From assembly GCA_030613795.1 (NCBI GenBank), contig JAUWLG010000017.1:1-12462 (forward strand): DNA of 12,462 bases, written 5' to 3'. The notes under the pieces are model-generated. The model saw only the letters and a list, made by a program, of their open reading frames with translations, was not told the DNA's origin and did no database searches. Position 1 is the first letter of the stretch, and every line of letters starts with the position of its first letter. Both the position numbers and the translations under genes were made by a program. This DNA comes from Helicobacteraceae bacterium (lineage in GTDB: Bacteria > Campylobacterota > Campylobacteria > Campylobacterales > Sulfurimonadaceae). Positions 1 to 5,695 of the stretch are shown here, one piece after another.

Positions 1-2
1 AG

Positions 3-671
3 CTCAATGCTAAACTCATCGCTTGGTTAAGCAAGTTGGAGTGCTCAGGCAAGATGGCGCAACTCAAAGACCACTACTATAGTAATTCTCAACAGTTCAA
101 CTACGTTAATATCTCTGTTTTTCATAAACGTCTGAAATCGCGTCTACCCAAATATCGAGATCTTTTTATGAAAGTGGGCCAAAAGTATGACATTCCCTGG
201 ACGCTCCTGGCTGCGCAGTCTTATCAAGAGTCGCATTGGGACCGTTTGGCAAAGAGTCCGACGGGTGTTCGCGGGATGATGATGTTAACATTGCCGACAG
301 CAAAAGAGATGGGTGTGAAATATCGCTTAAATGCAACACAAAGTATCTACGGCGGTGCAAAATATTACGCACAGCTGTTAGAGCGTGTCTCACCTGATGT
401 CCAAGGTGTGGAGCGCTATAAGTTTGCCTATGCTGCGTATAATGTAGGAATGGGGCATCTTATCGATGCAAGAGCACTTGCTAGAAAACTTGGAAAAGAT
501 CCAGACAGGTGGAAAGATCTAAAAACGGTTCTGCCGCTGCTCTCACAGCGTAAATACTACAAAGATCTAAAGTATGGTTACGCCCGTGGGCAAGAGCCGG
601 TTGATTATGTCGAGGCGATCTACGAATATCATGCTATACTCGAAAATAAGTATAATAAAGGGCATCTTTAG
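3..671 (+). CDS. mltF: Membrane-bound lytic murein transglycosylase F, 3' part (5' end outside window)
   Basis: The frame is open from base 3, so the gene starts upstream and the TTG at 36 is not its start. The visible part is the C-terminal transglycosylase domain of MltF, which cleaves peptidoglycan glycan strands at the outer-membrane face and leaves 1,6-anhydro ends. Counting from the TTG, the catalytic glutamate is in SYQESHWD (Glu65), followed by SPTGVRGMMMLT and the AAYNVGMGH stretch typical of goose-lysozyme-like SLT domains; LLSQRKYY and YGYARG near the end match E. coli MltF closely as remembered. The solute-binding-like N-terminal domain expected in MltF would lie upstream. The next gene starts 23 bp after the stop, so co-transcription is likely. 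The family call is firm; the full gene length cannot be seen. Confidence 0.93.
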   Translation, partial: LNAKLIAWLSKLECSGKMAQLKDHYYSNSQQFNYVNISVFHKRLKSRLPKYRDLFMKVGQKYDIPWTLLAAQSYQESHWDRLAKSPTGVRGMMMLTLPTAKEMGVKYRLNATQSIYGGAKYYAQLLERVSPDVQGVERYKFAYAAYNVGMGHLIDARALARKLGKDPDRWKDLKTVLPLLSQRKYYKDLKYGYARGQEPVDYVEAIYEYHAILENKYNKGHL

Positions 672-694
672 AGGTGTCCTAAAGAAGGTCAATC

Positions 695-1597
695 ATGAAA
701 AATAGACTACAAGCAGCATTGTGGGGTGCCTTTTACGGAGATGCCTACGCCTTAGGTGCCCACTGGCTCTACGATACCCATCAGATATCCAAATCCGAGT
801 TTGATACAAAGTGTTTTAATGATCCGTTGACAGACTATCATAAAGGTAAAGCTGCCGGGGACTTTACTCATTACGGTGACCAGATGCTCTGGCTATTAGA
901 GACGATTGCGAGAGAAAAAGAGTTTACTGTTCATGGTTTTTCTATCACGTGGAAAACGAAGATGTCCTCATATAAGGGCTATATCGATGGGGCATCTCAG
1001 CACACAATAGGCGCACTTGATGAAGGTACAAGCTCACTGGTATGTGGTTCCAATTCGCGTGATTTAAGTGTGGTTGGGCGTATGATGCCATTGATCTACA
1101 CCTACCACAATGACATAGACAAGATGATGGAGTATGTCAAACTGCACACTGTCTTTACCCATATGACCAAAGAGTTGGTAGAGAGTGCTGCTTACTTTAA
1201 TGAGCTCATTTTAGCGGTAAGTCTGGGTGCAGAGATCGTACATGCCATCGACGAGATCGCCTTGGCTTATTCTGAAAACATTCAAAAATGGGTAGACCAA
1301 GGTGTGGCTATGGCAGAGACAGAGAGTATTGAAGCGATCAAAGCCTTAGGCCAATCGTGCAGTGTCGATGACGGTTTTGCAGCTGTTATCTACCTCTTAA
1401 AACGTTTCAGTAATTTTCAAGAGGCGATGGAAGCCAATGCCCTTTCCGGCGGTGATTCGGCTGCACGTGGTATGATCGTGGGTGCTGTACTTGGGGCTTA
1501 TGGCGGTATGGACGTTCTGCCTCCAAACTATAAAGCGATGAACGATGCTGATGCCATTGCCAAATATATTGAGATGATCGATGCCAAAGACACTTGA
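695..1597 (+). CDS. ADP-ribosylglycohydrolase-family protein with altered metal-binding motifs
   Basis: This 300-residue protein has the all-alpha ADP-ribosylglycohydrolase (DraG/ARH) layout: an N-terminal GAFYGDAYALGAHWLYD segment (residues 11-27) and a C-terminal GGDSAARG helix followed by GAVLGAYGG (residues 252-271). True DraG enzymes remove ADP-ribose from proteins using a two-metal centre with ligands in a T/S-D-D motif near the N-terminus and a GGDTDT motif near the C-terminus. Here these read HYGDQ (59-63) and GGDSAA, so only one acidic residue of each motif remains. The protein may therefore have another substrate, bind one metal, or be non-catalytic like the related J1-crystallins. 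An AAGAAGG ribosome-binding site precedes the ATG. It overlaps the next gene by 17 bp, so the two are probably translationally coupled. The fold call is fairly sure; the activity is unknown. Confidence 0.8.
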   Translation: MKNRLQAALWGAFYGDAYALGAHWLYDTHQISKSEFDTKCFNDPLTDYHKGKAAGDFTHYGDQMLWLLETIAREKEFTVHGFSITWKTKMSSYKGYIDGASQHTIGALDEGTSSLVCGSNSRDLSVVGRMMPLIYTYHNDIDKMMEYVKLHTVFTHMTKELVESAAYFNELILAVSLGAEIVHAIDEIALAYSENIQKWVDQGVAMAETESIEAIKALGQSCSVDDGFAAVIYLLKRFSNFQEAMEANALSGGDSAARGMIVGAVLGAYGGMDVLPPNYKAMNDADAIAKYIEMIDAKDT

Positions 1598-2012
1598 GAA
1601 GATCAAAGTTTTTCTTGCAAAACACCATCTTCTCTCTTTAGCCACTTCGGCTGATAATGTGCCGCAGTCAGCCAGCCTCTTTTATGCGTATGATGCCGAA
1701 AAAGTGGCCTTTGTTGTTGCTTCAGATACAAAAACAGAGCATATTCAAAATGTCTTAGCCAATGAGAATGTTTCGGGGACAGTCGCTTTGGAGACCGATG
1801 AGGTAGGTAAGATCGAAGGTATTCAGTTCAGGGCCAAGATGAGGACGATTACTCATAAAGAAGGTGAGCTCTATTTTAAACAGTTTCCTTTTGCCAAGGT
1901 GATGAACCCTCAGTTATGGTCTATAGAACTAGAAGATATAAAACTGACGGACAACCGTTTGGGTTTTGGTAAAAAGCTCTATTGGCAAAGGGCAAATAAC
2001 GGGGAAGTTTAG
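1581..2012 (+). CDS. yhbP: YhbP/UPF0306 family protein (FMN-binding split-barrel fold)
   Basis: This 143-residue protein matches E. coli YhbP in length and in several remembered segments: an N-terminal helix with FLAKHH, then ASLFYAYDAEKVAFVV (residues 31-46), GIQFRAKMR (84-92) and the diagnostic C-terminal KLTDNRLGFGKKLYW (residues 121-135). The family has the pyridoxamine-phosphate-oxidase-like split barrel that often binds flavin, but no reaction is established for YhbP. The start codon lies inside the preceding ADP-ribosylglycohydrolase-like gene (17-bp overlap), with only a weak GAG as ribosome-binding site, which suggests coupling to translation of that gene. It appears to be the last gene of the mltF operon, because a repeat-filled spacer follows. 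No clear hairpin terminator was seen, only an AT-rich run with seven T near 2032-2040. Confidence 0.87.
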   Translation: MPKTLEKIKVFLAKHHLLSLATSADNVPQSASLFYAYDAEKVAFVVASDTKTEHIQNVLANENVSGTVALETDEVGKIEGIQFRAKMRTITHKEGELYFKQFPFAKVMNPQLWSIELEDIKLTDNRLGFGKKLYWQRANNGEV

Positions 2013-2055
2013 TAAAATACATTTATTAATAATTTTTTTGAGTAGTTAGTTCTAT

Positions 2056-2164
2056 GTCATTCCTGCGCAGGCAGGAATCAAACGGCTTGAATAGCTTGAA
2101 AGTTGTAATTCTTGGATTCACCCAAGGGCACTTCGCTCCACTCGCCTGCCTACGCAGGAATGAC
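2056..2164. repeat. 109-bp element with 20-bp terminal inverted repeats (REP/MITE-like)
   Basis: The left end reads gtcattcctgcgcaggcagg (2056-2075). The reverse complement of the right end (2145-2164) is identical except for one C/T difference. Each end is itself nearly palindromic (attcctgc...gcaggaat on the left), a style seen in dispersed extragenic repeats of many bacteria, including the dRS3-type repeats of Neisseria. No coding capacity and no clear target-site duplication were seen. The inner part contains cttcgctccact (2131-2142) and ttcacccaagggca (2117-2130), both of which recur in opposite orientation downstream of the dUTPase gene. Confidence 0.8.
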
Positions 2165-2204
2165 GAAAAATTTAGTGTGTTAAATGAATAGGTAAAGGGA
2201 AAAA

Positions 2205-2894
2205 ATGGAAAAAGTATTAGAGATGTTGCTGTTGCAACAAGAGTTGAATGATGCGACAAATGGTGAAGGCTGGGAAGCCGGCAAGACAAAAAACGGCAAG
2301 GTCATCAACTGGAAACGCTGTATCTATATGGAGTGTGCTGAGATGGTGGACTCTTTTGCGTGGAAACACTGGAAAGCTATTGATGCTGATCCTGCCTGGG
2401 CTAACCTTCAGATCGAAGTGGTGGATGTGTGGCACTTTATTATGAGTCTTGGTCTAGAAGACTACTCTCAAAACTTCCGCGGGACGATCGAAGATCTGGC
2501 GATGAAAATCTCAGAAGAACCCGGTTACCAGACCCTACAGGAAAATGGTGAACTGGAGTTTGCTGAACCAAGTACGATTATGGCAAAGGTAGAAGATCTC
2601 ATCTTAAATGCGGTCAACCGTGATACCATTGACGGTCCTAAACTTTTTGAAGACTTTTTTGAACTAGCTTACATGAGCAAGCTTAATCTCCAAGACCTTT
2701 ACCGTCTCTATGTCGGTAAAAACATTCTCAACCAGTTCCGTCAAGACAATGGTTATAAAGAGGGGACCTACATCAAAGTGTGGAATGGTAAAGAGGACAA
2801 TGTTGTAATGCAAGCGCTTTGGGAAGAGAACGCTTCTTTGACGCCTAAGGTGCTTTATGGTGCACTGCAAAAGGCCTACGCAACAGTTTCATAG
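2205..2894 (+). CDS. dut: Dimeric dUTP diphosphatase (dUTPase)
   Basis: This 229-residue protein hydrolyses dUTP (and usually dUDP) to dUMP and pyrophosphate or phosphate, keeping uracil out of DNA and supplying dUMP for thymidylate synthesis in the cytoplasm. It belongs to the all-alpha dimeric family related to MazG, not the trimeric beta-type. The metal-binding signature is present: ECAE (residues 43-46, followed by Asp49) and EVVD (71-74). RRCIYMECAE-like context, the SFAWKHWK segment (50-57) and the C-terminal NILNQFRQDNGY and VWNGKEDN stretches closely resemble the Campylobacter jejuni enzyme. An AAAGGG ribosome-binding site lies six bases before the ATG. The gene stands alone between two copies of a dispersed repeat, with no operon partner in the window. 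Confidence 0.92.
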   Translation: MEKVLEMLLLQQELNDATNGEGWEAGKTKNGKVINWKRCIYMECAEMVDSFAWKHWKAIDADPAWANLQIEVVDVWHFIMSLGLEDYSQNFRGTIEDLAMKISEEPGYQTLQENGELEFAEPSTIMAKVEDLILNAVNRDTIDGPKLFEDFFELAYMSKLNLQDLYRLYVGKNILNQFRQDNGYKEGTYIKVWNGKEDNVVMQALWEENASLTPKVLYGALQKAYATVS

Positions 2895-2931
2895 TTGCTT
2901 CTCTCTCTATAATCGTACACGCTATTTTTTC

Positions 2932-3000
2932 GTCATTCAGTACTTTATACGGTAAGTGGAGCGAAGCCCTAAAGGAGACTACGCACTGCCTTTGGGCGAA
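2932..3000. repeat. Decayed, oppositely oriented relative of the 2056-2164 repeat
   Basis: Read on the plus strand, this stretch contains gtcattc (2932-2938), agtggagcgaag (2955-2966) and tgcctttgggcgaa (2987-3000). The same blocks, in the same order, occur on the minus strand of the 2056-2164 element (agtggagcgaag exact; the last block with two differences). About 20 bp of unrelated sequence separates the second and third blocks here. It is part of the 387-bp non-coding spacer 2895-3281, in which no convincing gene was found. Confidence 0.55.
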
Positions 3001-3084
3001 CCTACAAGTTTTTAGTCTTGGCAACTTTTGTGTTGTAATAAACTCTCCTGAATTCGCGTTCTAAAAGAATACCCTAAACAAAAA

Positions 3085-3120
3085 AGTTGATTTTGTCTAA
3101 AAGTCTCCAACAAAACTGAT
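3085..3120. repeat. Left copy of 36-bp direct repeat flanking the Fur-box cassette
   Basis: This segment matches 4582-4617 at 32 of 36 positions without gaps. The core tctaaaagtctccaa (3096-3110) is identical in both copies. Looser similarity continues for roughly 30-50 bp on the downstream side of each copy. The two copies enclose about 1.46 kb holding the iron-type operator and three reading frames. Confidence 0.75.
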
Positions 3121-3190
3121 TGCTATCACCAGACCCATCGTCCTCTGAAATATTAATATAAAATAAACTTCCTTGATATAGATAGTTATA

Positions 3191-3213
3191 ATAATTAATA
3201 TCATAATTAATAT
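3191..3213. repeat. AT-only tandem repeat upstream of the Fur box
   Basis: The 11-mer ataattaatat occurs twice (3191-3201 and 3203-3213), separated by a single C, inside a very AT-rich tract (about 3150-3235). It lies 36 bp upstream of the putative Fur operator. It may act as an UP-like or bent-DNA element or a second regulator site, or simply reflect AT-rich composition. Confidence 0.5.
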
Positions 3214-3248
3214 AAAAATAAGAAAATATTGGTTAAACTTTTTCTATT

Positions 3249-3267
3249 GAAAACGATTATCATTACA
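3249..3267 (+). promoter_or_regulatory. Putative Fur box upstream of the outer-membrane protein gene
   Basis: The sequence gaaaacgattatcattaca matches the classical 19-bp Fur consensus at 14 positions, including the whole gat-atcatta right half. It ends 14 bp before the ATG at 3282, so a bound repressor would cover the likely transcription start. This suggests induction of the downstream cassette under iron limitation. A possible -10 (TATTGA, 3245-3250) overlaps its left edge. The call rests on motif similarity alone; zinc-type (Zur) repressors use related sites. Confidence 0.65.
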
Positions 3268-3281
3268 AGGAAAATGAAAAA

Positions 3282-4226
3282 ATGAAAAAAATATTAGTAA
3301 CAGTTTTAGCAGGTTCGGTTTTGCTAAATGCACAAGTAATCCCTGGTATAAACTCTAAAGGAGGGGCTATGACTCTTCCTGAAGGAAAAGTAAAAATGGG
3401 TATTAAACATATATATCTAAAAAGAGATAGTATGTTCGATGGGACAAAAGAGGTAACAAACAAAGAACATCTTGATGCTACAGCAAATATTACACTACTT
3501 GCACTTAGATATGGAGTTAGTAAAAACTTTGAGATAAGAGTTGTAATGCCTTACAAACATATAGAGGCTACTGCAAAACTGGGGCCAAATGATGTAGCTA
3601 TTGATAATAGTGGCATAGGGGATATAGTTGTTATGGGTAGATATGTAGTTCTTCCTATGCAAGATTATGGATTTCAACTCTCTGCTGGAGCAGGTGTGAA
3701 ACTTCCTACCGGTTCAACTGATAGTGGATTTAAAACAGCACCGCCGTTTGCACTGAATGAAAACACACCTATGCCAACACAAATGGGCACAGGAGCAGCT
3801 GAATACAAAGCTGAACTAGGTGTATCTAAACTCATCAACAATAGTATGAGAGTTGACTTTCACACTATGTACACATATAGACCATTAGCTGAACATGATT
3901 ATGATTTTGGAAATGAACTTAGTTATGACCTATCATTTACAAGTGCCGTTACAAAAAACATAAACTTAGGTGTAGAATATAATGGAAAATACAACAGTGA
4001 GACAGATATGGGTGATGATACGAACCCTATACTTCGCTCAAAACTTCCATTTAAAGCATTTAGTGGAACAGTAGGGTATATAACTCCTGAGATAGAGTTT
4101 TTACCATTTGACAAACCAAAACTTCATATGGGTGTAGGTGTTGCATTTTTAGCTCATTACAATTTAAAAGAGTATCAACCACTTGAGAAACAGAGATTTA
4201 TATTTAGAATCGGTTACCTATTTTAA
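3282..4226 (+). CDS. Outer-membrane beta-barrel protein (MetA-pathway/transporter-like)
   Basis: This 314-residue protein begins with a Sec signal peptide (MKKILVTVLAGSVLLNA, likely cut before Gln18) and ends in IGYLF with a C-terminal phenylalanine, the typical outer-membrane beta-barrel signal. Between them are many alternating, aromatic-edged strand segments (for example FEIRVVMPY, YGFQLSAGAGVKLP, FIFRIGYLF). The pattern resembles the PF13557 'MetA-pathway of phenol degradation' transporter-like family, which forms small-molecule channels of mostly unknown substrate. The putative Fur box just upstream suggests a role in iron or metal/haem uptake, but this is inference. Arg codons here are largely AGA and Ile codons often ATA, whereas flanking genes use CGT and ATC more, and base composition is more AT-rich, which suggests foreign origin. 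The next frame follows after 13 bp with a good AAGGAG site, so they probably form an operon. Confidence 0.72.
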   Translation: MKKILVTVLAGSVLLNAQVIPGINSKGGAMTLPEGKVKMGIKHIYLKRDSMFDGTKEVTNKEHLDATANITLLALRYGVSKNFEIRVVMPYKHIEATAKLGPNDVAIDNSGIGDIVVMGRYVVLPMQDYGFQLSAGAGVKLPTGSTDSGFKTAPPFALNENTPMPTQMGTGAAEYKAELGVSKLINNSMRVDFHTMYTYRPLAEHDYDFGNELSYDLSFTSAVTKNINLGVEYNGKYNSETDMGDDTNPILRSKLPFKAFSGTVGYITPEIEFLPFDKPKLHMGVGVAFLAHYNLKEYQPLEKQRFIFRIGYLF

Positions 4227-4239
4227 GGAGATAATACAA

Positions 4240-4410
4240 ATGTCAACAATACAAATAAAAAATGAAACGAAACAGATTTATAGAGAGTTTGGTGTAAAAG
4301 ATAAATCAATTCTTCTTTTATGTCCTATATTGAAAGTTTTACAGATGAGACATAGCTCGTTAGATAAAACTCATGCAAAACAAGTAATTGCAGAATTTTT
4401 AAAGAATTAA
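4240..4410 (+). CDS. Small 56-residue protein of unknown function
   Basis: The ATG at 4240 is preceded by a strong AAGGAG (4225-4230) at a nine-base spacing, which selects it over an upstream TTG at 4183 that would sit inside the barrel gene. The 56-residue product is basic and mostly helical in appearance, with a hydrophobic KSILLLCPILKVLQM core (residues 22-36) containing one cysteine, and no signal peptide or obvious membrane span. I do not recognise the family. Its placement between a putatively Fur-regulated outer-membrane protein and the remnant of a periplasmic binding protein suggests an accessory role in the same uptake function. The good ribosome-binding site and operon spacing argue that it is translated. 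Confidence 0.55.
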   Translation: MSTIQIKNETKQIYREFGVKDKSILLLCPILKVLQMRHSSLDKTHAKQVIAEFLKN

Positions 4411-4420
4411 ATGTATAAAA

Positions 4421-4597
4421 ATGTTAGAAAAAGCACTCTTATTTCTATCGTTAGTGTTAGCACTAAGTGCAAATGAGTTTAAAAAAGTCGATAAACTTGT
4501 TCTTAGCGGTCCAATGGCTTCAGTCTCTCATCCTCTTTTACATATGATAGAGACAAATGCACTGAGTGATGTTGCAGATATAGTTGATTATCTCTAA
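4421..4597 (+). pseudogene. 58-codon stub of a probable periplasmic substrate-binding protein
   Basis: The frame opens at ATG 4421, 10 bp after the preceding stop. It encodes a signal peptide (MLEKALLFLSLVLALSA), then VDKLVLSGPMASVSHPLLHM (residues 23-42), which looks like the first strand and first ligand-loop of ABC-transporter substrate-binding proteins of the NMT1/TauA type. Such proteins normally have about 300 residues; this frame stops after 58, at a TAA inside the right-hand copy of the 36-bp direct repeat. The simplest reading is a gene cut off by recombination or deletion at the repeat. Alternatively it could be a small secreted protein still in use. The family match is from memory and moderate. 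Confidence 0.5.
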
Positions 4598-4617
4598 AAG
4601 TCTCCAATAAAACTAAT
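4582..4617. repeat. Right copy of 36-bp direct repeat flanking the Fur-box cassette
   Basis: This is the partner of 3085-3120 (32 of 36 identical, core tctaaaagtctccaa at 4593-4607). It begins within the last codons of the truncated binding-protein frame and contains its stop codon, so the truncation point coincides with the repeat. Confidence 0.75.
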
Positions 4618-4670
4618 AATACTATTGATAGTTCCTCAGAACTGACTAGTTAGATATTAAAAGATTAGAG

Positions 4671-4676
4671 TATAAT
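4671..4676 (+). promoter_or_regulatory. Putative -10 box of the peroxidase operon
   Basis: A perfect TATAAT lies about 100 bp upstream of the peroxidase start and would place the transcription start near 4683. No clear -35 is visible, which is common for Campylobacterota housekeeping promoters. The predicted start falls inside the palindrome at 4679-4693. Confidence 0.5.
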
Positions 4677-4678
4677 AA

Positions 4679-4693
4679 TTATAAGTCTTATAA
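4679..4693. promoter_or_regulatory. PerR-box-like operator (perfect 7-1-7 palindrome)
   Basis: TTATAAGTCTTATAA is a perfect inverted repeat of seven bases around one central base. It has the geometry of the PerR box (TTATAATnATTATAA in Bacillus) and matches it in 12 of 14 defined positions. PerR is a Fur-family repressor released by peroxide. Its position over the predicted transcription start and upstream of a peroxidase fits peroxide-inducible control. Confidence 0.55.
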
Positions 4694-4740
4694 GCATTTC
4701 TAAAAAGCTTTGAGTGTGTCAGGTTTTTTAGAAATATGCT
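4693..4740 (+). other. Leader hairpin upstream of the peroxidase gene
   Basis: The arms TTTCTAAAAA (4697-4706) and TTTTTAGAAA (4725-4734) pair perfectly, extended by AGCA with TGCT through a small bulge. The loop is about 18 bases. It would lie in the 5' untranslated region of the peroxidase message. There is no U-run after the stem, so it does not look like a simple intrinsic terminator; mRNA stability or a regulatory fold is possible. Confidence 0.45.
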
Positions 4741-4776
4741 GTATCGAATTCAAATAAAGTTGAGATCATAAAGAGT

Positions 4777-5694
4777 ATGAAGAAGTCTTATCTGTTTTTT
4801 TCCCTTCTGATTTTTTCTGTTTCGCTTTATGCTGAGCCGATTGAACCACTGCCGCTCAAAGCAGAATATGATGAGAAGATCGCAGCATTGGGAAAACAGC
4901 TATTTTTCGACCCTATGCTCTCTAAAGACGGCACGATCTCTTGTGCGACATGTCATCACCTTGAAAACGGTGGAGACGATAACCTCAAGTTCTCATTTGG
5001 TATCAACGGCCAAGAAGGGGTGATCAATTCACCGACGGTCTATAATGCTGTTTATAATTTCAGGCAGTTTTGGGATGGCAAGGCAAAAGACCTTCAAGAA
5101 CAGGCAATCGGTCCTATAGAAAACCCTATTGAGATGGGAAACAGTTTTGAAAATCTCATAAAGACACTCAATGCATCAAAATACAAAAAACAGTTTGAAC
5201 TGCTTTACAGTGAGGGTATTACAAAAGAGACCATCACCCACGCCATCGCCGAATATGAGAAAGCACTGACAACGCCAAACGCTCCTTTTGATCAATATCT
5301 TCGAGGTGATAAAAACGCTATCTCTGACAATCAAAAAGAGGGGTATGCACTTTTTAAATCCAAGGGGTGTATCTCCTGTCACCACGGTCAAAATGTGGGT
5401 GGAAATCTCTACAATAAATTTGGTGTGATAGAAAATACAAAAAGTGCTGATCTGGGGCGCTACAATGTCACAAAAAAAGATCGTGACAGATACTTTTTTA
5501 AAGTGCCGTCATTGCGAAATGTTGCAATGACCTCTCCCTATTTTCATGACGGTAGAACAGCGAGTTTGGATGAGGCAGTTAAGATGATGGCACGATATCA
5601 GCTGGGTCGGCCTGTGAGTGAGGAAGAGGTCATGAAGATTGTAGCTTTTTTAAGTTCATTAAACGGTGAGATACCACTTCAGGCGAAGAGATAG
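4777..5694 (+). CDS. ccpA: Di-haem cytochrome c peroxidase, periplasmic
   Basis: This 305-residue protein reduces hydrogen peroxide to water with electrons from a c-type cytochrome in the periplasm. A signal peptide (cut after LYA, residue 19) precedes two haem-attachment motifs, CATCH (56-60) and CISCH (198-202). Gapless comparison with the remembered Pseudomonas aeruginosa enzyme keeps the inter-haem Trp (Trp99), the catalytic Gln109 and Glu119, and the axial Met271 of the high-potential haem (MARYQLG). The low-potential haem's distal His71, however, aligns with Ile76 in SFGINGQ. That suggests an open, constitutively active site without reductive activation. The Shine-Dalgarno is poor (AAGAG lies only one base before the ATG). 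The c-di-GMP gene starts one base after the stop, so the two are surely co-transcribed. The PerR-like site upstream fits peroxide induction. Confidence 0.93.
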   Translation: MKKSYLFFSLLIFSVSLYAEPIEPLPLKAEYDEKIAALGKQLFFDPMLSKDGTISCATCHHLENGGDDNLKFSFGINGQEGVINSPTVYNAVYNFRQFWDGKAKDLQEQAIGPIENPIEMGNSFENLIKTLNASKYKKQFELLYSEGITKETITHAIAEYEKALTTPNAPFDQYLRGDKNAISDNQKEGYALFKSKGCISCHHGQNVGGNLYNKFGVIENTKSADLGRYNVTKKDRDRYFFKVPSLRNVAMTSPYFHDGRTASLDEAVKMMARYQLGRPVSEEEVMKIVAFLSSLNGEIPLQAKR

Positions 5695-5695
5695 T

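Noticed and set aside
166..393. 75-codon minus-strand frame within mltF
   Set aside because: It is antisense to the conserved catalytic region of the transglycosylase and has no supporting signals.
3274..3285. Three-codon mini-frame (Met-Lys-Lys-stop) overlapping the barrel gene start
   Set aside because: Its ATG is too close to the AGG for good initiation, and such a short A-rich frame arises easily by chance.
4411..4479. ATG at 4411 as start of a separate 22-codon frame
   Set aside because: It has no better ribosome-binding site, and the overlapping frame from 4421 encodes a clear signal peptide and binding-protein-like segment.
5666..5695. Upstream GTG as start of the GGDEF-EAL gene
   Set aside because: It would add an Arg-rich decapeptide overlapping the peroxidase C-terminus; the ATG at 5696 gives the standard start before the membrane span.
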